A DNA stretch of 64,000 bases. Source: an uncultured Eubacteriales bacterium (GTDB lineage Bacteria > Bacillota > Clostridia > Christensenellales > Aristaeellaceae). Positions 18,784 through 27,151 of the stretch are shown in pieces. The notes beneath the pieces were generated by a model. It was not told where the DNA came from. It did no database searches and saw nothing but the letters and a program-made list of their open reading frames with translations. Made by a program: the position numbers and the translations under genes. The first letter of the stretch is position 1; each line of letters opens with the position of its first letter. The stretch spans positions 1 through 64,000 of the forward strand of contig CADAQZ010000001.1 in the NCBI GenBank assembly GCA_902790175.1, in the 5' to 3' direction.

Positions 18784-19253
18784 TCGTCCTCACCTCCCTC
18801 GAGCAGCCCGCGCAGGGCTTTCCGCGCCTGATGCAGCCGGGAGACGGTCAGCGACTTCGTCAGGCGCAGGATCGCCGCCGTCTCCGCGACGGAGTAGCCC
18901 TGCATGTGGTGCAGCAGCAGCGGCAGGCGGTACTTCTCCGGCAGCCGCATCAGCGCGATGCGCAGCTGCAAATCCTCGCAGGTCGTGTCCTCGCGGGGGA
19001 CGTCCGCGCTCAGCGCCGCCGGTTCCCGCCTGCGCCTGCGGAGCATGTCCCGGCACTGGTTGATCAGTATGCGCGTGAGCCAAGGCTCCAGCTTGTCCGC
19101 GTCGTTGAGCCTCTCCTTCTTCAGCCAGCCGCGAAAGACGGCCTCCTGCACGGCGTCCACGCTGTCGGCCTCGCGCCAGAGGATGCCCTGCGCGACGCGG
19201 TAGAGCCGCCCCTCGATGGCGCGGACCCGCCGCATGTACTCGTTGTCGTTCAT
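18780..19253 (-). CDS. RNA polymerase ECF-type sigma factor
   Basis: A 157-residue sigma-70 family member of the extracytoplasmic-function group. Region 2 spans about 8-75 (AQGILWREADSVDAVQEAVFRGW with the -10-recognising helix) and region 4 about 98-150 (LPEKYRLPLLLHHMQGYSVAETAAIL, then a helix-turn-helix). The helix before the recognition helix reads LTKSLTVSRLHQARKAL where most ECFs have GTVKSRL. Paired with the downstream membrane protein. Target promoters not identifiable from this window. Confidence 0.93.
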   Translation of the reverse strand: MNDNEYMRRVRAIEGRLYRVAQGILWREADSVDAVQEAVFRGWLKKERLNDADKLEPWLTRILINQCRDMLRRRRREPAALSADVPREDTTCEDLQLRIALMRLPEKYRLPLLLHHMQGYSVAETAAILRLTKSLTVSRLHQARKALRGLLEGGEDE

Positions 19254-19387
19254 GGAAACACGCTCCGTTGCGCCGCCGGGGTCCGGCGCGCGCCGGTGAT
19301 GGGATTACACATAACAGACGATGGGGATGAAGGGGATATTGAATGATATGTAAGATTTAACAATCGTTGTTTGGTCGCGAAACGTAC

Positions 19388-19463
19388 AGATCCTTCGCTT
19401 CGCTCAGGATGACAGGTTCGCTGGTGCCCTGTCGTTGTCATCCTGAGCGCAGCGAAGGATCTT
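19388..19463. repeat. REP-like inverted repeat, family A copy 2
   Basis: Near-perfect opposed arms AGATCCTTCGCTTCGCTCAG and CTGAGCGCAGCGAAGGATCT form a hairpin in the 232-bp gap 19254-19485; no gene is seen in that gap. Confidence 0.82.
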
Positions 19464-19485
19464 TAATATAAGTAATCAGTACCAG

Positions 19486-19707
19486 TTAGTAGATCTCCCG
19501 GATCTCCTCCGCGCCGGTGTCCCTCTTGAACTGCTCCAGGCCCTTCTGGCCGTCGAGGCGCATCAGGTCGGTGAACTTGCCGGTGCGCAGGTCGATGAAG
19601 CCCGCGGTCATCTCCCCGGTGCAGATGCTCTTACGCACGGCGGGCTGCTGCGTCGCGGGGTCATAGGGTATGGCCAGGGCCTTGGGTTTGCGTTTGAACA
19701 GTGACAT
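19486..19707 (-). CDS. Small conserved protein of unknown function
   Basis: A 73-residue protein beginning MSLFKRKPKALAIPYDP, with one Cys in RKSICTGEMTAGF. I recall similar short clostridial proteins that are sometimes labelled by databases without experimental support. GGGAGG lies 8 bases before the ATG at 19707; the longer in-frame start has no ribosome site. It follows the EamA exporter gene by 21 bp and is probably in the same transcript. Confidence 0.72.
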   Translation of the reverse strand: MSLFKRKPKALAIPYDPATQQPAVRKSICTGEMTAGFIDLRTGKFTDLMRLDGQKGLEQFKRDTGAEEIREIY

Positions 19708-19728
19708 GGCGATTCCTCCCATCACGGA

Positions 19729-20655
19729 CTATCTTGCGTCGTTTGAAGCCTTTTTGCCCGTCGGCAGCTGGACGAGGACGATCGCGACGAACATCACCGC
19801 GCAGCCGATCGCCTCGCGCATGCTCATGCGCTCGCCGATCAGCAGCGCCCCGGCGAGCACCGCGAACACGGATTCGAGGCTCATCAGCAGCGACGCGACG
19901 GTGGGGTCGGTCCAGCGCTGGGCGACGATCTGCAGCGTGTAGCCCACGCCGCCGGAGATCAGCCCGCAGTAGCAGATCGGCACCGCCGCCGACGCCACCT
20001 TCGCCCAGCTGGGTTGCTCGGCGATAAACGCCGCGACAGTGCAGATCACCGTGGCGCTGGCGAACTGGATCGCGGACATGCGGATGGGGTCCGCGCGCGG
20101 CGCGAAACGGTCGCAGCAGAGAATGTGGCCGCTGAACAGCACCGCGCAGACGCACACGAGCGCGTCGCCCCGCGTGAGGCTGAACGTCTCCGTGACGCAC
20201 AGCAGGTACATGCCAATTACGCCCAGCGCCACCGCCAGCCACACCAGCAGGCCGTTGCGCTGTTTGAACAGGATCGCGGCGAGGATCGGCACCAGCAGCA
20301 TGTACATGGCTGTGATGAACCCGGCCTTCCCGGCGGTGGTGGTGACGATGCCCATCTGCTGGAAGATGCTGGCCGCCGCCAGGAACGCGCCGCAGAGGAC
20401 GCCGCCGACGACGGAGTTGCGGTTCACCGCCGCCGCGTCCGCTCTGGGCTTTTCGCGCCGGGACAGGATCAGCGCCAGCGCGCCGACCGCCACCGCCGCC
20501 AGCGCCATCCGCGCGGCGGAGAACGTCAGCGGCTCGATGTGCTCCATGCCCACGCGCTGGGCCACGAACGCCGTGCCCCAGATCATCGCCGTCAGTGCCA
20601 GCAGCGCGTTGCCCAGCATCCGCCGCCGCGCAGCCTTCGCCTGCGTCTGACTCAT
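19729..20655 (-). CDS. EamA/DMT-family transporter
   Basis: A 308-residue membrane protein with about ten hydrophobic helices in two EamA repeats (about 14-145 and 160-295), typical of drug/metabolite exporters such as RhaT/YdcZ relatives. Family marks are MIWGTAFVAQRVGMEHIEPLTF in the first helices and ERMSMREAIGCAVMF near the end. Substrate unknown. Starts with an ATG overlapping the stop of the upstream acetyltransferase gene, a pairing that might handle the same small molecule. Confidence 0.9.
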   Translation of the reverse strand: MSQTQAKAARRRMLGNALLALTAMIWGTAFVAQRVGMEHIEPLTFSAARMALAAVAVGALALILSRREKPRADAAAVNRNSVVGGVLCGAFLAAASIFQQMGIVTTTAGKAGFITAMYMLLVPILAAILFKQRNGLLVWLAVALGVIGMYLLCVTETFSLTRGDALVCVCAVLFSGHILCCDRFAPRADPIRMSAIQFASATVICTVAAFIAEQPSWAKVASAAVPICYCGLISGGVGYTLQIVAQRWTDPTVASLLMSLESVFAVLAGALLIGERMSMREAIGCAVMFVAIVLVQLPTGKKASNDAR

Positions 20656-21215
20656 CGTTCATCATTCCCCCGTTCAAAGGGCGTCTTTTCCGGCGCGTCG
20701 TGCGCGCCGATCGTCTTCTCGAACCAGGCCACGTCGTACCACCGGCCAAACTTGCAGCCGCACCGGTGGAAGCGGCCCGCCTCGACAAAGCCCAGCTTCT
20801 CGTGGAAGCGGGCGCTGGCGAACGTCAAAAACTCGTCCTCGCCATCCGAGGGCACGGCCACGCAGGCGTAGAGGTTGCGCATGCCGCGCCGCTTAAGTTC
20901 TTCCTCCAGCGCCGCGTAGAGTTTGCGGCCCAGGCCCCGGCCGTGCGCGCTCCTGTCGAGGTAGATCGAGGCCTCGCAGGACCAGCTGTAGGCCGCGCGC
21001 CTGTACAGCGGGCCCGCATAGGCGTAGCCCAGCAGGCGGCTGCCCTCCTCCAGCGCCAGCCACGGATAGCGCCGCGTCGTCGTCTCGATGCGCGCGGCGA
21101 ACTCGTCGAGGCTCGGCACGTCGTATTCGAACGTGATCGCGGTGTGCGCCACGTACCAGGCGTAGATGTCCAGCATCCGCGCGGCGTCCGCGGGGACGGC
21201 TTCGCGTATCATCAT
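20652..21215 (-). CDS. GNAT N-acetyltransferase, phosphinothricin acetyltransferase-like
   Basis: A 187-residue PAT/Bar-type acetyltransferase. The family start IREAVPADAARMLDIYAWYV-TAITFE, the CoA loop RSAHGRGLGRKLYAAL (about 103-118) and the C-terminal GRFHRCGCKFGRWYDVAWFEK are all recognisable. PAT relatives acetylate phosphinothricin, methionine sulfoximine or related amino acids; the natural substrate here is unknown. AGAGGCG precedes the ATG pair. Translationally coupled to the EamA transporter. Confidence 0.9.
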   Translation of the reverse strand: MMIREAVPADAARMLDIYAWYVAHTAITFEYDVPSLDEFAARIETTTRRYPWLALEEGSRLLGYAYAGPLYRRAAYSWSCEASIYLDRSAHGRGLGRKLYAALEEELKRRGMRNLYACVAVPSDGEDEFLTFASARFHEKLGFVEAGRFHRCGCKFGRWYDVAWFEKTIGAHDAPEKTPFERGNDER

Positions 21216-21260
21216 GCTTCATCGCCTCTTTTTCGCAGTCGGCCCGGGTGGGATGTATGC

Positions 21261-21290
21261 AGTATACACCCGCCGGGCCGCGGTTGTAAA
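21261..21290 (-). promoter_or_regulatory. Promoter of the PAT-EamA operon
   Basis: Minus-strand TTTACA (21290-21285), 18 bp, TATACT (21266-21261). Confidence 0.6.
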
Positions 21291-21312
21291 GGAAGATTTG
21301 GCGCGATTGATG

Positions 21313-21341
21313 TTGAAAAAGTGCGCAGGTTGCGGTATGAT
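21313..21341 (+). promoter_or_regulatory. Promoter of the secreted lysozyme gene
   Basis: TTGAAA (21313-21318), 17 bp, TATGAT (21336-21341), 32 bp before the start codon and divergent from the PAT promoter. Confidence 0.7.
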
Positions 21342-21372
21342 AGTGTCATCAACGACGTCTGGAGTACACAAG

Positions 21373-22467
21373 ATGATGAGGCGATTGCTGACCCTGCTGC
21401 TGGCGCTGCTGCTGGCGGCGCTCCCCTCCCTCGGGGAGGAGCCGGAGCCCACCGCGGAAATCGCGCCGCAGGAGCTGGGCGAGTTTGAGCTGGGTGAACC
21501 CGAGCAGGAGCCCGGGCCGGAGGCGACCCCGGAGCCCGCGGCGGAGGCGACGCCGCTTCCCACGCTGGAGCCCGGTTCGCTGAACTACCCCGCTGAAAAG
21601 ATAAACTTCGAGGCGGAGATCTGGTCGATCCTCACCCGGCGCTGGAAACTCGCGGACTACCAGGCCGCGGGGCTGATGAGCAGCCTCTACGCCGAGAGCA
21701 GCTTCTGCCCCTACAACGCGCAGGGCAAGGACGGCGTGGACAACCGCAGCGACTACAGCTACCGCGCCGGAGACGGCGTGGGCTTTGGGCTGTGCCAGTG
21801 GACCAGCTCGGGGCGCAAGGACGCGCTCAGGCGCTACGCCGAGGCGCACGGCGACGCGAACCTGGTGTGGGACTTTGACATCCAGATGGGCTACATGGAG
21901 AGCGAACTGGACTTCGACGCGCTGAAGGCCACTCAGACGCTGTACGAGGCGACGGAATGGACGGTGCTGCGCTATGAGCGCCCGAACCAGGCCTACAAGA
22001 ATTCCTGGCCCGGCTCCCGCTACGGCATCGCGCTGCAGATCTTCGAGGCGCACACCGGCAAGCCCTACGAGGAGCCGCCGCTGTCCTTCGAAGCGAAGGC
22101 CGAGGACGGCGCGAACGCGCTGGAGGGCTTCATCCTCTTTACAAGCGGCGAATTGGACGTGACGAGCAACTACTACTGGCGGCTGACCGCCTGCCCACTG
22201 TGGGCGAAGGCCACGTCGCCCGGCGTCTACGACCCCGAGACCTGGGGGCCCTGCGCCTGCGGCTACGGCGGCACGACGCCGATCCGCCTGGACGTGCCGA
22301 TCCCCCCGGCGGTGCGCGAGGGCGAGTTGACGTTCAAGATCTACCGCGACGGCGGGGAGAAAGTGTCCGTGCCGTTCACCTACGCCGGGCCGAGCCTCGC
22401 GTCCTTCATCGCCAAAAGGCTCGAGCCGTTCTTTGCCCTGTGGAAAGCGGCGCTGTTATTCGCGTAA
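21373..22467 (+). CDS. Secreted phage-tail-lysozyme domain protein
   Basis: A 364-residue exported protein. A Leu-rich signal peptide (1-22) is followed by a Pro/Glu-rich linker (about 23-65) and a domain resembling the phage tail lysozyme family (about 78-235): EIWSILTRRW...AAGLMSSLYAESSF, then GVGFGLCQWTSSGRKDAL. E in YAESSF is the likely catalytic acid. The C-terminal 110 residues hold a Cys pair (CPLWA, CACGYGG) and no domain I know. Upstream in-frame starts lie before the promoter, so the ATG at 21373 is used. Confidence 0.82.
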   Translation: MMRRLLTLLLALLLAALPSLGEEPEPTAEIAPQELGEFELGEPEQEPGPEATPEPAAEATPLPTLEPGSLNYPAEKINFEAEIWSILTRRWKLADYQAAGLMSSLYAESSFCPYNAQGKDGVDNRSDYSYRAGDGVGFGLCQWTSSGRKDALRRYAEAHGDANLVWDFDIQMGYMESELDFDALKATQTLYEATEWTVLRYERPNQAYKNSWPGSRYGIALQIFEAHTGKPYEEPPLSFEAKAEDGANALEGFILFTSGELDVTSNYYWRLTACPLWAKATSPGVYDPETWGPCACGYGGTTPIRLDVPIPPAVREGELTFKIYRDGGEKVSVPFTYAGPSLASFIAKRLEPFFALWKAALLFA

Positions 22468-22482
22468 CGGCGCCCTTTTTTC
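22449..22482 (+). terminator. Terminator overlapping the lysozyme gene stop
   Basis: Ten-bp stem with one G-U pair (22449-22458 with 22465-22474) followed by CTTTTTT; the TAA stop is within the right arm. Confidence 0.75.
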
Positions 22483-22484
22483 TA

Positions 22485-22513
22485 TGGACAAAACCCGATC
22501 CATATGTTAAAAT
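22485..22513 (+). promoter_or_regulatory. Promoter of glgA
   Basis: TGGACA (22485-22490), 17 bp, TAAAAT (22508-22513), 72 bp before the start codon. Confidence 0.65.
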
Positions 22514-22585
22514 ATACTTAACAGGGGCGATGCCCCGCAAGCGACAGCATTATCAATCCAATTTTTCATTAAGGAGAGAGAGCTT

Positions 22586-24055
22586 ATGTCTGAAAAAGCC
22601 ACGCGCAAAATCGCCTTCATCGGCTCGGAGAGCTATCCCTTCGTAAAGACCGGCGGCCTGGGCGACGTGATGTACGCCCTGCCCCGCTCGCTGACCCGCC
22701 AGGGCTGCGAGGTCCGCGTCATCATGCCCTACTACAACTGCATCCCCCAGAAGTTCAAGGACAAGATGCGCTTCCTGGGCTCGTTCATGATGGACCTGTG
22801 CCAGGACGGCCGCGCCTTCTTCGTGGGCATCATGGAGACGGAGCTGGACGGCGTGGTGTATGACTTCATCGAAAACCGCGAGTTCTTCGACTGGGGCAAC
22901 CCCTACACCGGCCTGTGGGAGGACATCCCCAAGTTCTGCTTCTTCTCCAAGGCGGCGCTGTCGGCGCTGAACTACCTGGAGTGGTCGCCGGACATCATCC
23001 ACTGCCACGACTGGCAGGCCGCGCTGGTGCCGGTGTACCTGCGCACGCGCTTCGCGCCCACGCCCGTGGGCCGCGCCCGCAGCATCCTGACGATCCACAA
23101 CCTGCGCTTCCAGGGCATTTGCAGCATCGGGCATCTCAAGTACTGGACGGGCCTGCCGGACTACCTGTTCGACTATCCGGTGTTCAAGCAGAGCGAGGAG
23201 GAGGCCAACATGTTCAAGGGCGGCCTGGCCTACGCCGACCGCGTGACCACCGTCTCCGACACCTACGCGCAGGAGATCCAGACCGGCTTCTATGGCGAGG
23301 GCCTGGACGGGCATCTGCGCTACCACCGCGAGAAGCTGCACGGCATCGTCAACGGCATCGACGTGGACATCTGGAACAGCGCCGATGACGAGCTGCTGCC
23401 CGCGCCCTACGACGCGGCGAACGTACTTCAAAAGAAGCCCGAGAACAAGCGGGCGCTGCAGGACCGCCTCGGCCTGGAGGAGGACGACAAGAAGTTCGTG
23501 CTGGGCCTGGTGTCGCGCCTGACGGACCAGAAGGGCCTGGACCTGGTGAACGTCGTGTTCGAGGAGCTGCTGGACGAGAACACGCAGGTGGTGATCCTTG
23601 GCACCGGCGACCCGCGCTACGAGGGCGCGTTCCGCTATTACGAGAGCCAGAACCCCGGTCAGGTGTGCGCCTACATCCAGTACAACGAATCGCTGGCGCA
23701 CCAGATCTACGCCGGCTGCGACGCGCTGATGGTGCCCAGCCTGTTCGAGCCCTGCGGCCTGACGCAGCTGATCGCGATGCGCTACGGCACCGTGCCGATC
23801 GTGCGCGAGACCGGCGGCCTGAAGGACACCGTGGAGCCCTACAACCAGTACACCGATGAGGGCAACGGCTTCACCTTTGACCGCTACGAGGCCGACCTGC
23901 TGCTGGACGCCGTGAACCGCGCGAAGGAGCTGTACCTGACGGACCGCGCGCACTGGGACGAAATGGTGCTGCGCGACATGGCCAAGGACGTGTCGTGGGA
24001 GAACTCCGCCAAGCAGTACCTGGCACTGTACGACGAGCTGCGCGAGCAGGAGTAA
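22586..24055 (+). CDS. glgA: Glycogen synthase (ADP-glucose)
   Basis: A 489-residue GT5 glycosyltransferase that extends alpha-1,4-glucan from ADP-glucose. The N-terminal KTGGLGDV (21-28) binds the nucleotide sugar; VSRLTDQKGLDL in the second Rossmann domain and LFEPCGLTQLIAMRYGT near the C-terminus are the canonical GT-B signatures. Length is normal. AAGGAGAG precedes the ATG by 9 bases. No other glg genes are adjacent, so glycogen metabolism is spread over the genome. Confidence 0.96.
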   Translation: MSEKATRKIAFIGSESYPFVKTGGLGDVMYALPRSLTRQGCEVRVIMPYYNCIPQKFKDKMRFLGSFMMDLCQDGRAFFVGIMETELDGVVYDFIENREFFDWGNPYTGLWEDIPKFCFFSKAALSALNYLEWSPDIIHCHDWQAALVPVYLRTRFAPTPVGRARSILTIHNLRFQGICSIGHLKYWTGLPDYLFDYPVFKQSEEEANMFKGGLAYADRVTTVSDTYAQEIQTGFYGEGLDGHLRYHREKLHGIVNGIDVDIWNSADDELLPAPYDAANVLQKKPENKRALQDRLGLEEDDKKFVLGLVSRLTDQKGLDLVNVVFEELLDENTQVVILGTGDPRYEGAFRYYESQNPGQVCAYIQYNESLAHQIYAGCDALMVPSLFEPCGLTQLIAMRYGTVPIVRETGGLKDTVEPYNQYTDEGNGFTFDRYEADLLLDAVNRAKELYLTDRAHWDEMVLRDMAKDVSWENSAKQYLALYDELREQE

Positions 24056-24079
24056 CCACAACCCTATACGGTCAAACCC

Positions 24080-24105
24080 GAAGGGGCGCCGAACGGCGCC
24101 CCTTC
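24080..24105 (+). terminator. Hairpin after glgA
   Basis: Perfect 11-bp stem GAAGGGGCGCC/GGCGCCCCTTC with a GAAC tetraloop; the T-run is poor, so termination efficiency is uncertain. Confidence 0.55.
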
Positions 24106-24119
24106 GCTCATCCTGCTCC

Positions 24120-24149
24120 TTATTCCCTACTCCCTATTCCCTACTCCCC
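24120..24149. repeat. CCCTACT/CCCTATT minisatellite supplying the tmcAL stop codon
   Basis: Tandem 7-bp units; on the minus strand they read GGGAGTAGGGAATA and encode the last residues and TAG stop of tmcAL. Confidence 0.75.
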
Positions 24150-25314
24150 AACCCCTCACAAACCTCTCCCTGAACTCGCGGCCCGCGCGGCGCAGGCCCG
24201 GGGCGTCGTGCATAAGCGCCCAGGCGTCGGTGGCGCGGCACTCGACGGCGAATACGGGGTCGCTTTGCAGCAGGGACGCGCGCGTCACGACGGGCAGCTT
24301 CGATCGGTGCGACAGCTCCGTCAGAAGGTCCTCCGCGCCTTCACGCACGCCCAGCAGGCGGGCGTAGGTCGGCATCGGGTGCGCCGCGACCAGGGCCTTG
24401 TCGAAGCCCAGCAGCGCGTGCGCGAGGGTGCGGCTCAGGCGGGCGCGCGTATAGCGCTTGCACTTGAGCGCGCCCAACAGATCCTCGCGGCTTCCGACGT
24501 CCCGGCAGGCGGCGTAGAGCCGGTTCTCGAGCCCCTCGGCGACGTCCGGCAGGGCCGCCAGCTGGTCGAGGCGCATGCCCCTGAGCGCATGGAGCAGCAC
24601 GTCGTCCATCGGGTGGAGGGCGTCGGGCGCGGCGAAGGGTCGGGCCGTCTCGGGCAGGGCGGCCAGCGCCGCGTCCGCTTCTCCGCGCATGATCGCCGCG
24701 CGTATGGCGGTGGCGGAGGCCATGCCGCCCAGCGATTCATCGTGGTAGTCCCCCGCCCGGCGCACGGCCACGGCCTCGATGTCCAGCCCCTGCTCTGCGA
24801 TGGCGCGCAGGTACTCCGTGGCGAGCACAGCGTTGGGCCGGTTGATCGCCTCCGCGGGCACGCCCAGCGCCTCTGCCACGGCCACGCCCCGCGCCCGGGC
24901 GTGGGAGAGCCCCGCATCCAGCTTTGCTCGGATCGCGCCTGTGAGCGCCTCCGGCTCGCTGCGACGCAGGTCCGCCAATGAAGTCAGCAGCGCCATGTCG
25001 TCCGTCTCGCTGCCGAAGGAGAGCACGTCGACGCCCAGGCCGCCGAGGATCGCCACGCCGCCGCGGGCGAAGACGTCCGCCGTGCGCACGGCAAACAGCG
25101 TCGGAAGCTCGAACACGGCGTCCACGCCCGAGGCCAGCGCCATGCGCGTCCGCGCCCACTTGCTCCAGAGCGCCGGCTCCCCGCGCTGTGTGAAGTGGCC
25201 CGCCATGCAAGCGATCACGAAGTCGCAGCCGGTCAGGCGGCGCGTCTCACTGACGTGCCAGGCGTGGCCGCGATGAAACGGATTGTACTCGGCGACGATG
25301 CCCGCGATCTTCAT
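24127..25314 (-). CDS. tmcAL: tRNA(Met) cytidine acetate ligase TmcAL
   Basis: A 395-residue nucleotidyltransferase-fold enzyme (formerly YlbM/DUF795) that activates acetate with ATP and makes N4-acetylcytidine at the wobble position of elongator tRNA-Met. The adenylylation motif is visible as GIVAEYNPFHRGH (5-17); downstream MAGHFTQRGEPA and FELPT are family marks. The ATG at 25314 has GGAGGAGGGG in front; an in-frame GTG two codons earlier does not. The last seven residues and the stop come from an adjacent minisatellite. Confidence 0.93.
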   Translation of the reverse strand: MKIAGIVAEYNPFHRGHAWHVSETRRLTGCDFVIACMAGHFTQRGEPALWSKWARTRMALASGVDAVFELPTLFAVRTADVFARGGVAILGGLGVDVLSFGSETDDMALLTSLADLRRSEPEALTGAIRAKLDAGLSHARARGVAVAEALGVPAEAINRPNAVLATEYLRAIAEQGLDIEAVAVRRAGDYHDESLGGMASATAIRAAIMRGEADAALAALPETARPFAAPDALHPMDDVLLHALRGMRLDQLAALPDVAEGLENRLYAACRDVGSREDLLGALKCKRYTRARLSRTLAHALLGFDKALVAAHPMPTYARLLGVREGAEDLLTELSHRSKLPVVTRASLLQSDPVFAVECRATDAWALMHDAPGLRRAGREFRERFVRGWGVGNRE

Positions 25315-25334
25315 GCGCACCCCTCCTCCCCTTC

Positions 25335-25363
25335 ATTTTAGCCCAAAGCCGGGCGTTTGACAA
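25335..25363 (-). promoter_or_regulatory. Promoter of tmcAL
   Basis: Minus-strand TTGTCA (25363-25358), 17 bp, TAAAAT (25340-25335). Confidence 0.65.
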
Positions 25364-25381
25364 GATTTAATATGCGCCCGC

Positions 25382-25410
25382 TGGAAGTTTGCCGCGTTTG
25401 GGGCTATAAT
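25382..25410 (+). promoter_or_regulatory. Promoter of the thymidine kinase fusion gene
   Basis: TGGAAG (25382-25387), 17 bp, perfect TATAAT (25405-25410), 31 bp before the ATG. Confidence 0.6.
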
Positions 25411-25440
25411 AGGAACAACAACCGGAGAGGATAATAAATC

Positions 25441-26433
25441 ATGTCAAAGCTGTACTTCCGTTACGGGGCGATGGGGTCCTCCAAGACCGCCAACGCCATC
25501 ATGGTGCAATACAACTACCAGGAGCGCGGCCAGAACGCGCTGATGCTCAAGCCCCGGCTGGACGACCGGGACGGCGCGCGCATCGTGGGCTCGCGCTCGG
25601 GGCTGAGCGCGCCCTGCCGCTTCGTGGAGGAGCTGGACGGGATCGACCTTACGGCCTACGACTGCGTGATCGTGGACGAGGCGCAGTTTTTGACCAAGGC
25701 GCAGGTGGAAAAGCTGGTTGAGATCGTGGACGGCATGGGCATCCCCGTGATCTGCTACGGCCTGCGCGCGGACTTCCAGGGCAACCTGTTCGAGGGCAGC
25801 CACTGGCTGATGGCCTGGGCGGACACGATCGAGGAGATCAAGACCGTGTGCTGGTGCGGGCGCAAGGCCACGATGAACGCGCGCGTCGCCGGAGGCAAGG
25901 TGGTCAAGTCCGGCGAGCAGATCGTGCTGGGCGGCAACGAGAGCTATGTGGCGCTGTGCCGCAAGCACTGGGCGCTGGGCGAACTCGCGCCGCTGGAGAT
26001 CCGGCGCATCGCCGCGGGCAAGGAGGCCTACATGCCGCTGCTGCTGGAGGCCGACCCCAGCGAGGCGATGATATCGAAGTACCTCGACGCGGGCGAGCTC
26101 TACGCGCTGCTGGCGAACGGCCAGACCGCGGGCGAGGCCGTGATCATCCCCCGCGAAGACGGCTCGATGGAACTGAAGAACCTGGCCGTGGCCGAGGCCT
26201 ACCGCGGGCGCGGCTACGGAAAAAAGCTTGTGGAGCACATGGTAAAGCTCTGCTCCACGCGCGCCGACCGGCTGTACGTGGGCACCAGCCCCGCGAACGT
26301 GCCGTTCTATGAGGGGTTGGGGTTTGAAAGGGCCTACACAGAAAAGGGGTTCTTTACCGACAATTACCCCGAGCCAATCATTGAAAACGGCATAGTATTG
26401 GATGATATGATCTATCTGGCAAAAGACCTATAG
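25441..26433 (+). CDS. tdk: Thymidine kinase fused to a GNAT acetyltransferase domain
   Basis: A 330-residue fusion. Residues 1-188 are a complete type II thymidine kinase: P-loop GAMGSSKT (9-16), DEAQFL at about 80, and the zinc lasso CWCG plus C-x2-H near 137-180. Residues about 192-330 form a GNAT domain with acetyl-CoA loop YRGRGYGKKLVEH and the C-terminal NVPFYEGLGF. The reading frame is continuous and codon use is uniform, so it is a real fusion rather than an assembly join. The kinase salvages thymidine; the acetyltransferase substrate is unknown. GGAGAGG precedes the ATG. Confidence 0.9.
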   Translation: MSKLYFRYGAMGSSKTANAIMVQYNYQERGQNALMLKPRLDDRDGARIVGSRSGLSAPCRFVEELDGIDLTAYDCVIVDEAQFLTKAQVEKLVEIVDGMGIPVICYGLRADFQGNLFEGSHWLMAWADTIEEIKTVCWCGRKATMNARVAGGKVVKSGEQIVLGGNESYVALCRKHWALGELAPLEIRRIAAGKEAYMPLLLEADPSEAMISKYLDAGELYALLANGQTAGEAVIIPREDGSMELKNLAVAEAYRGRGYGKKLVEHMVKLCSTRADRLYVGTSPANVPFYEGLGFERAYTEKGFFTDNYPEPIIENGIVLDDMIYLAKDL

Positions 26434-26456
26434 AACTGTTTGCCAGGGAAATGAAC

Positions 26457-26485
26457 AGGGCGGGCGCCGCAACGGCGCCCGCCCT
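26457..26485. terminator. GC-rich bidirectional hairpin (family B repeat)
   Basis: Perfect 13-bp stem AGGGCGGGCGCCG/CGGCGCCCGCCCT with a 3-nt loop between convergent genes. The same sequence forms the right arm of the fold-back element at 34050-34163. Confidence 0.75.
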
Positions 26486-26491
26486 CTGTGT

Positions 26492-27151
26492 TTATAGCAA
26501 TTCCTCTGTCTCGACCTCAATGCCGCGCGCGGCCAACTGGCCGATGTACTCGTCGACGAACGCAGCAGCGCCGGTGGGCACGAGCGTCGCCGAGGCGCCG
26601 ACCACGCCCTCGCCGGTGCGCTGGAATGTGACGAACGCCTCGCACTGGCCCGGGTATTCGAGCATCAGCACGCACGGCCTGAAGCCGTCCGGCTCCACAT
26701 AGCCGCGCCCCGTGTTGATCATTGAGCCCATCATGAGCCATTCCGTGCCGCCCAGCCTGCTGTTGACGAGGTTCGCCAGCGCCGCGGGCAGCTTCTTCAC
26801 GAACTCGTCCTTCGCGGTGTCCGACAGCGAAAGGAGGGTGTCAAAGCTGTCGTCCCCGGTCATCGGCAAGGCGCGGGAGAGCAGGTCCAAAAGCGCGTCC
26901 TTCTCGCCGACGTACACCGCTTTTGCCGACACCGGCGCGTCGTAGTCGGCGGCGCGGATCTTCTCCAACCAAGTGTTGACGGCTTCGTTGCCGACCGTGT
27001 AGATCGAGCAGTAGTTTTCGTCCAGCGTCAGCTCGTGGATCCTGCGCACGAGGTCCGTGCTCTCCTCAATATACCAGTTCCCTTCCGCCAGCGCGGTCAG
27101 CGGCAGCGCCGCGACGATCAGCGCCAGCAGCGTCGCAAACAGCTTTTTCAT
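26492..27151 (-). CDS. Secreted protein of unknown function
   Basis: A 219-residue protein with a clear signal peptide (KKLFATLLALIVAALPLTALA, cleavage near residue 22). The mature part is mixed alpha/beta with no family I recognise. Its ATG overlaps the stop of the upstream helicase gene by 4 bp, which suggests co-transcription though not a shared role. Two neighbours in this window (58349 and 17455) are also secreted proteins with similar leader sequences but no evident sequence similarity. Confidence 0.75.
   Translation of the reverse strand: MKKLFATLLALIVAALPLTALAEGNWYIEESTDLVRRIHELTLDENYCSIYTVGNEAVNTWLEKIRAADYDAPVSAKAVYVGEKDALLDLLSRALPMTGDDSFDTLLSLSDTAKDEFVKKLPAALANLVNSRLGGTEWLMMGSMINTGRGYVEPDGFRPCVLMLEYPGQCEAFVTFQRTGEGVVGASATLVPTGAAAFVDEYIGQLAARGIEVETEELL

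Noticed and set aside
18780..21215. Resistance island inferred from a PAT-like acetyltransferase and EamA exporter
   Set aside because: Both families are common chromosomal genes, codon use does not differ visibly, and no mobility gene is present.
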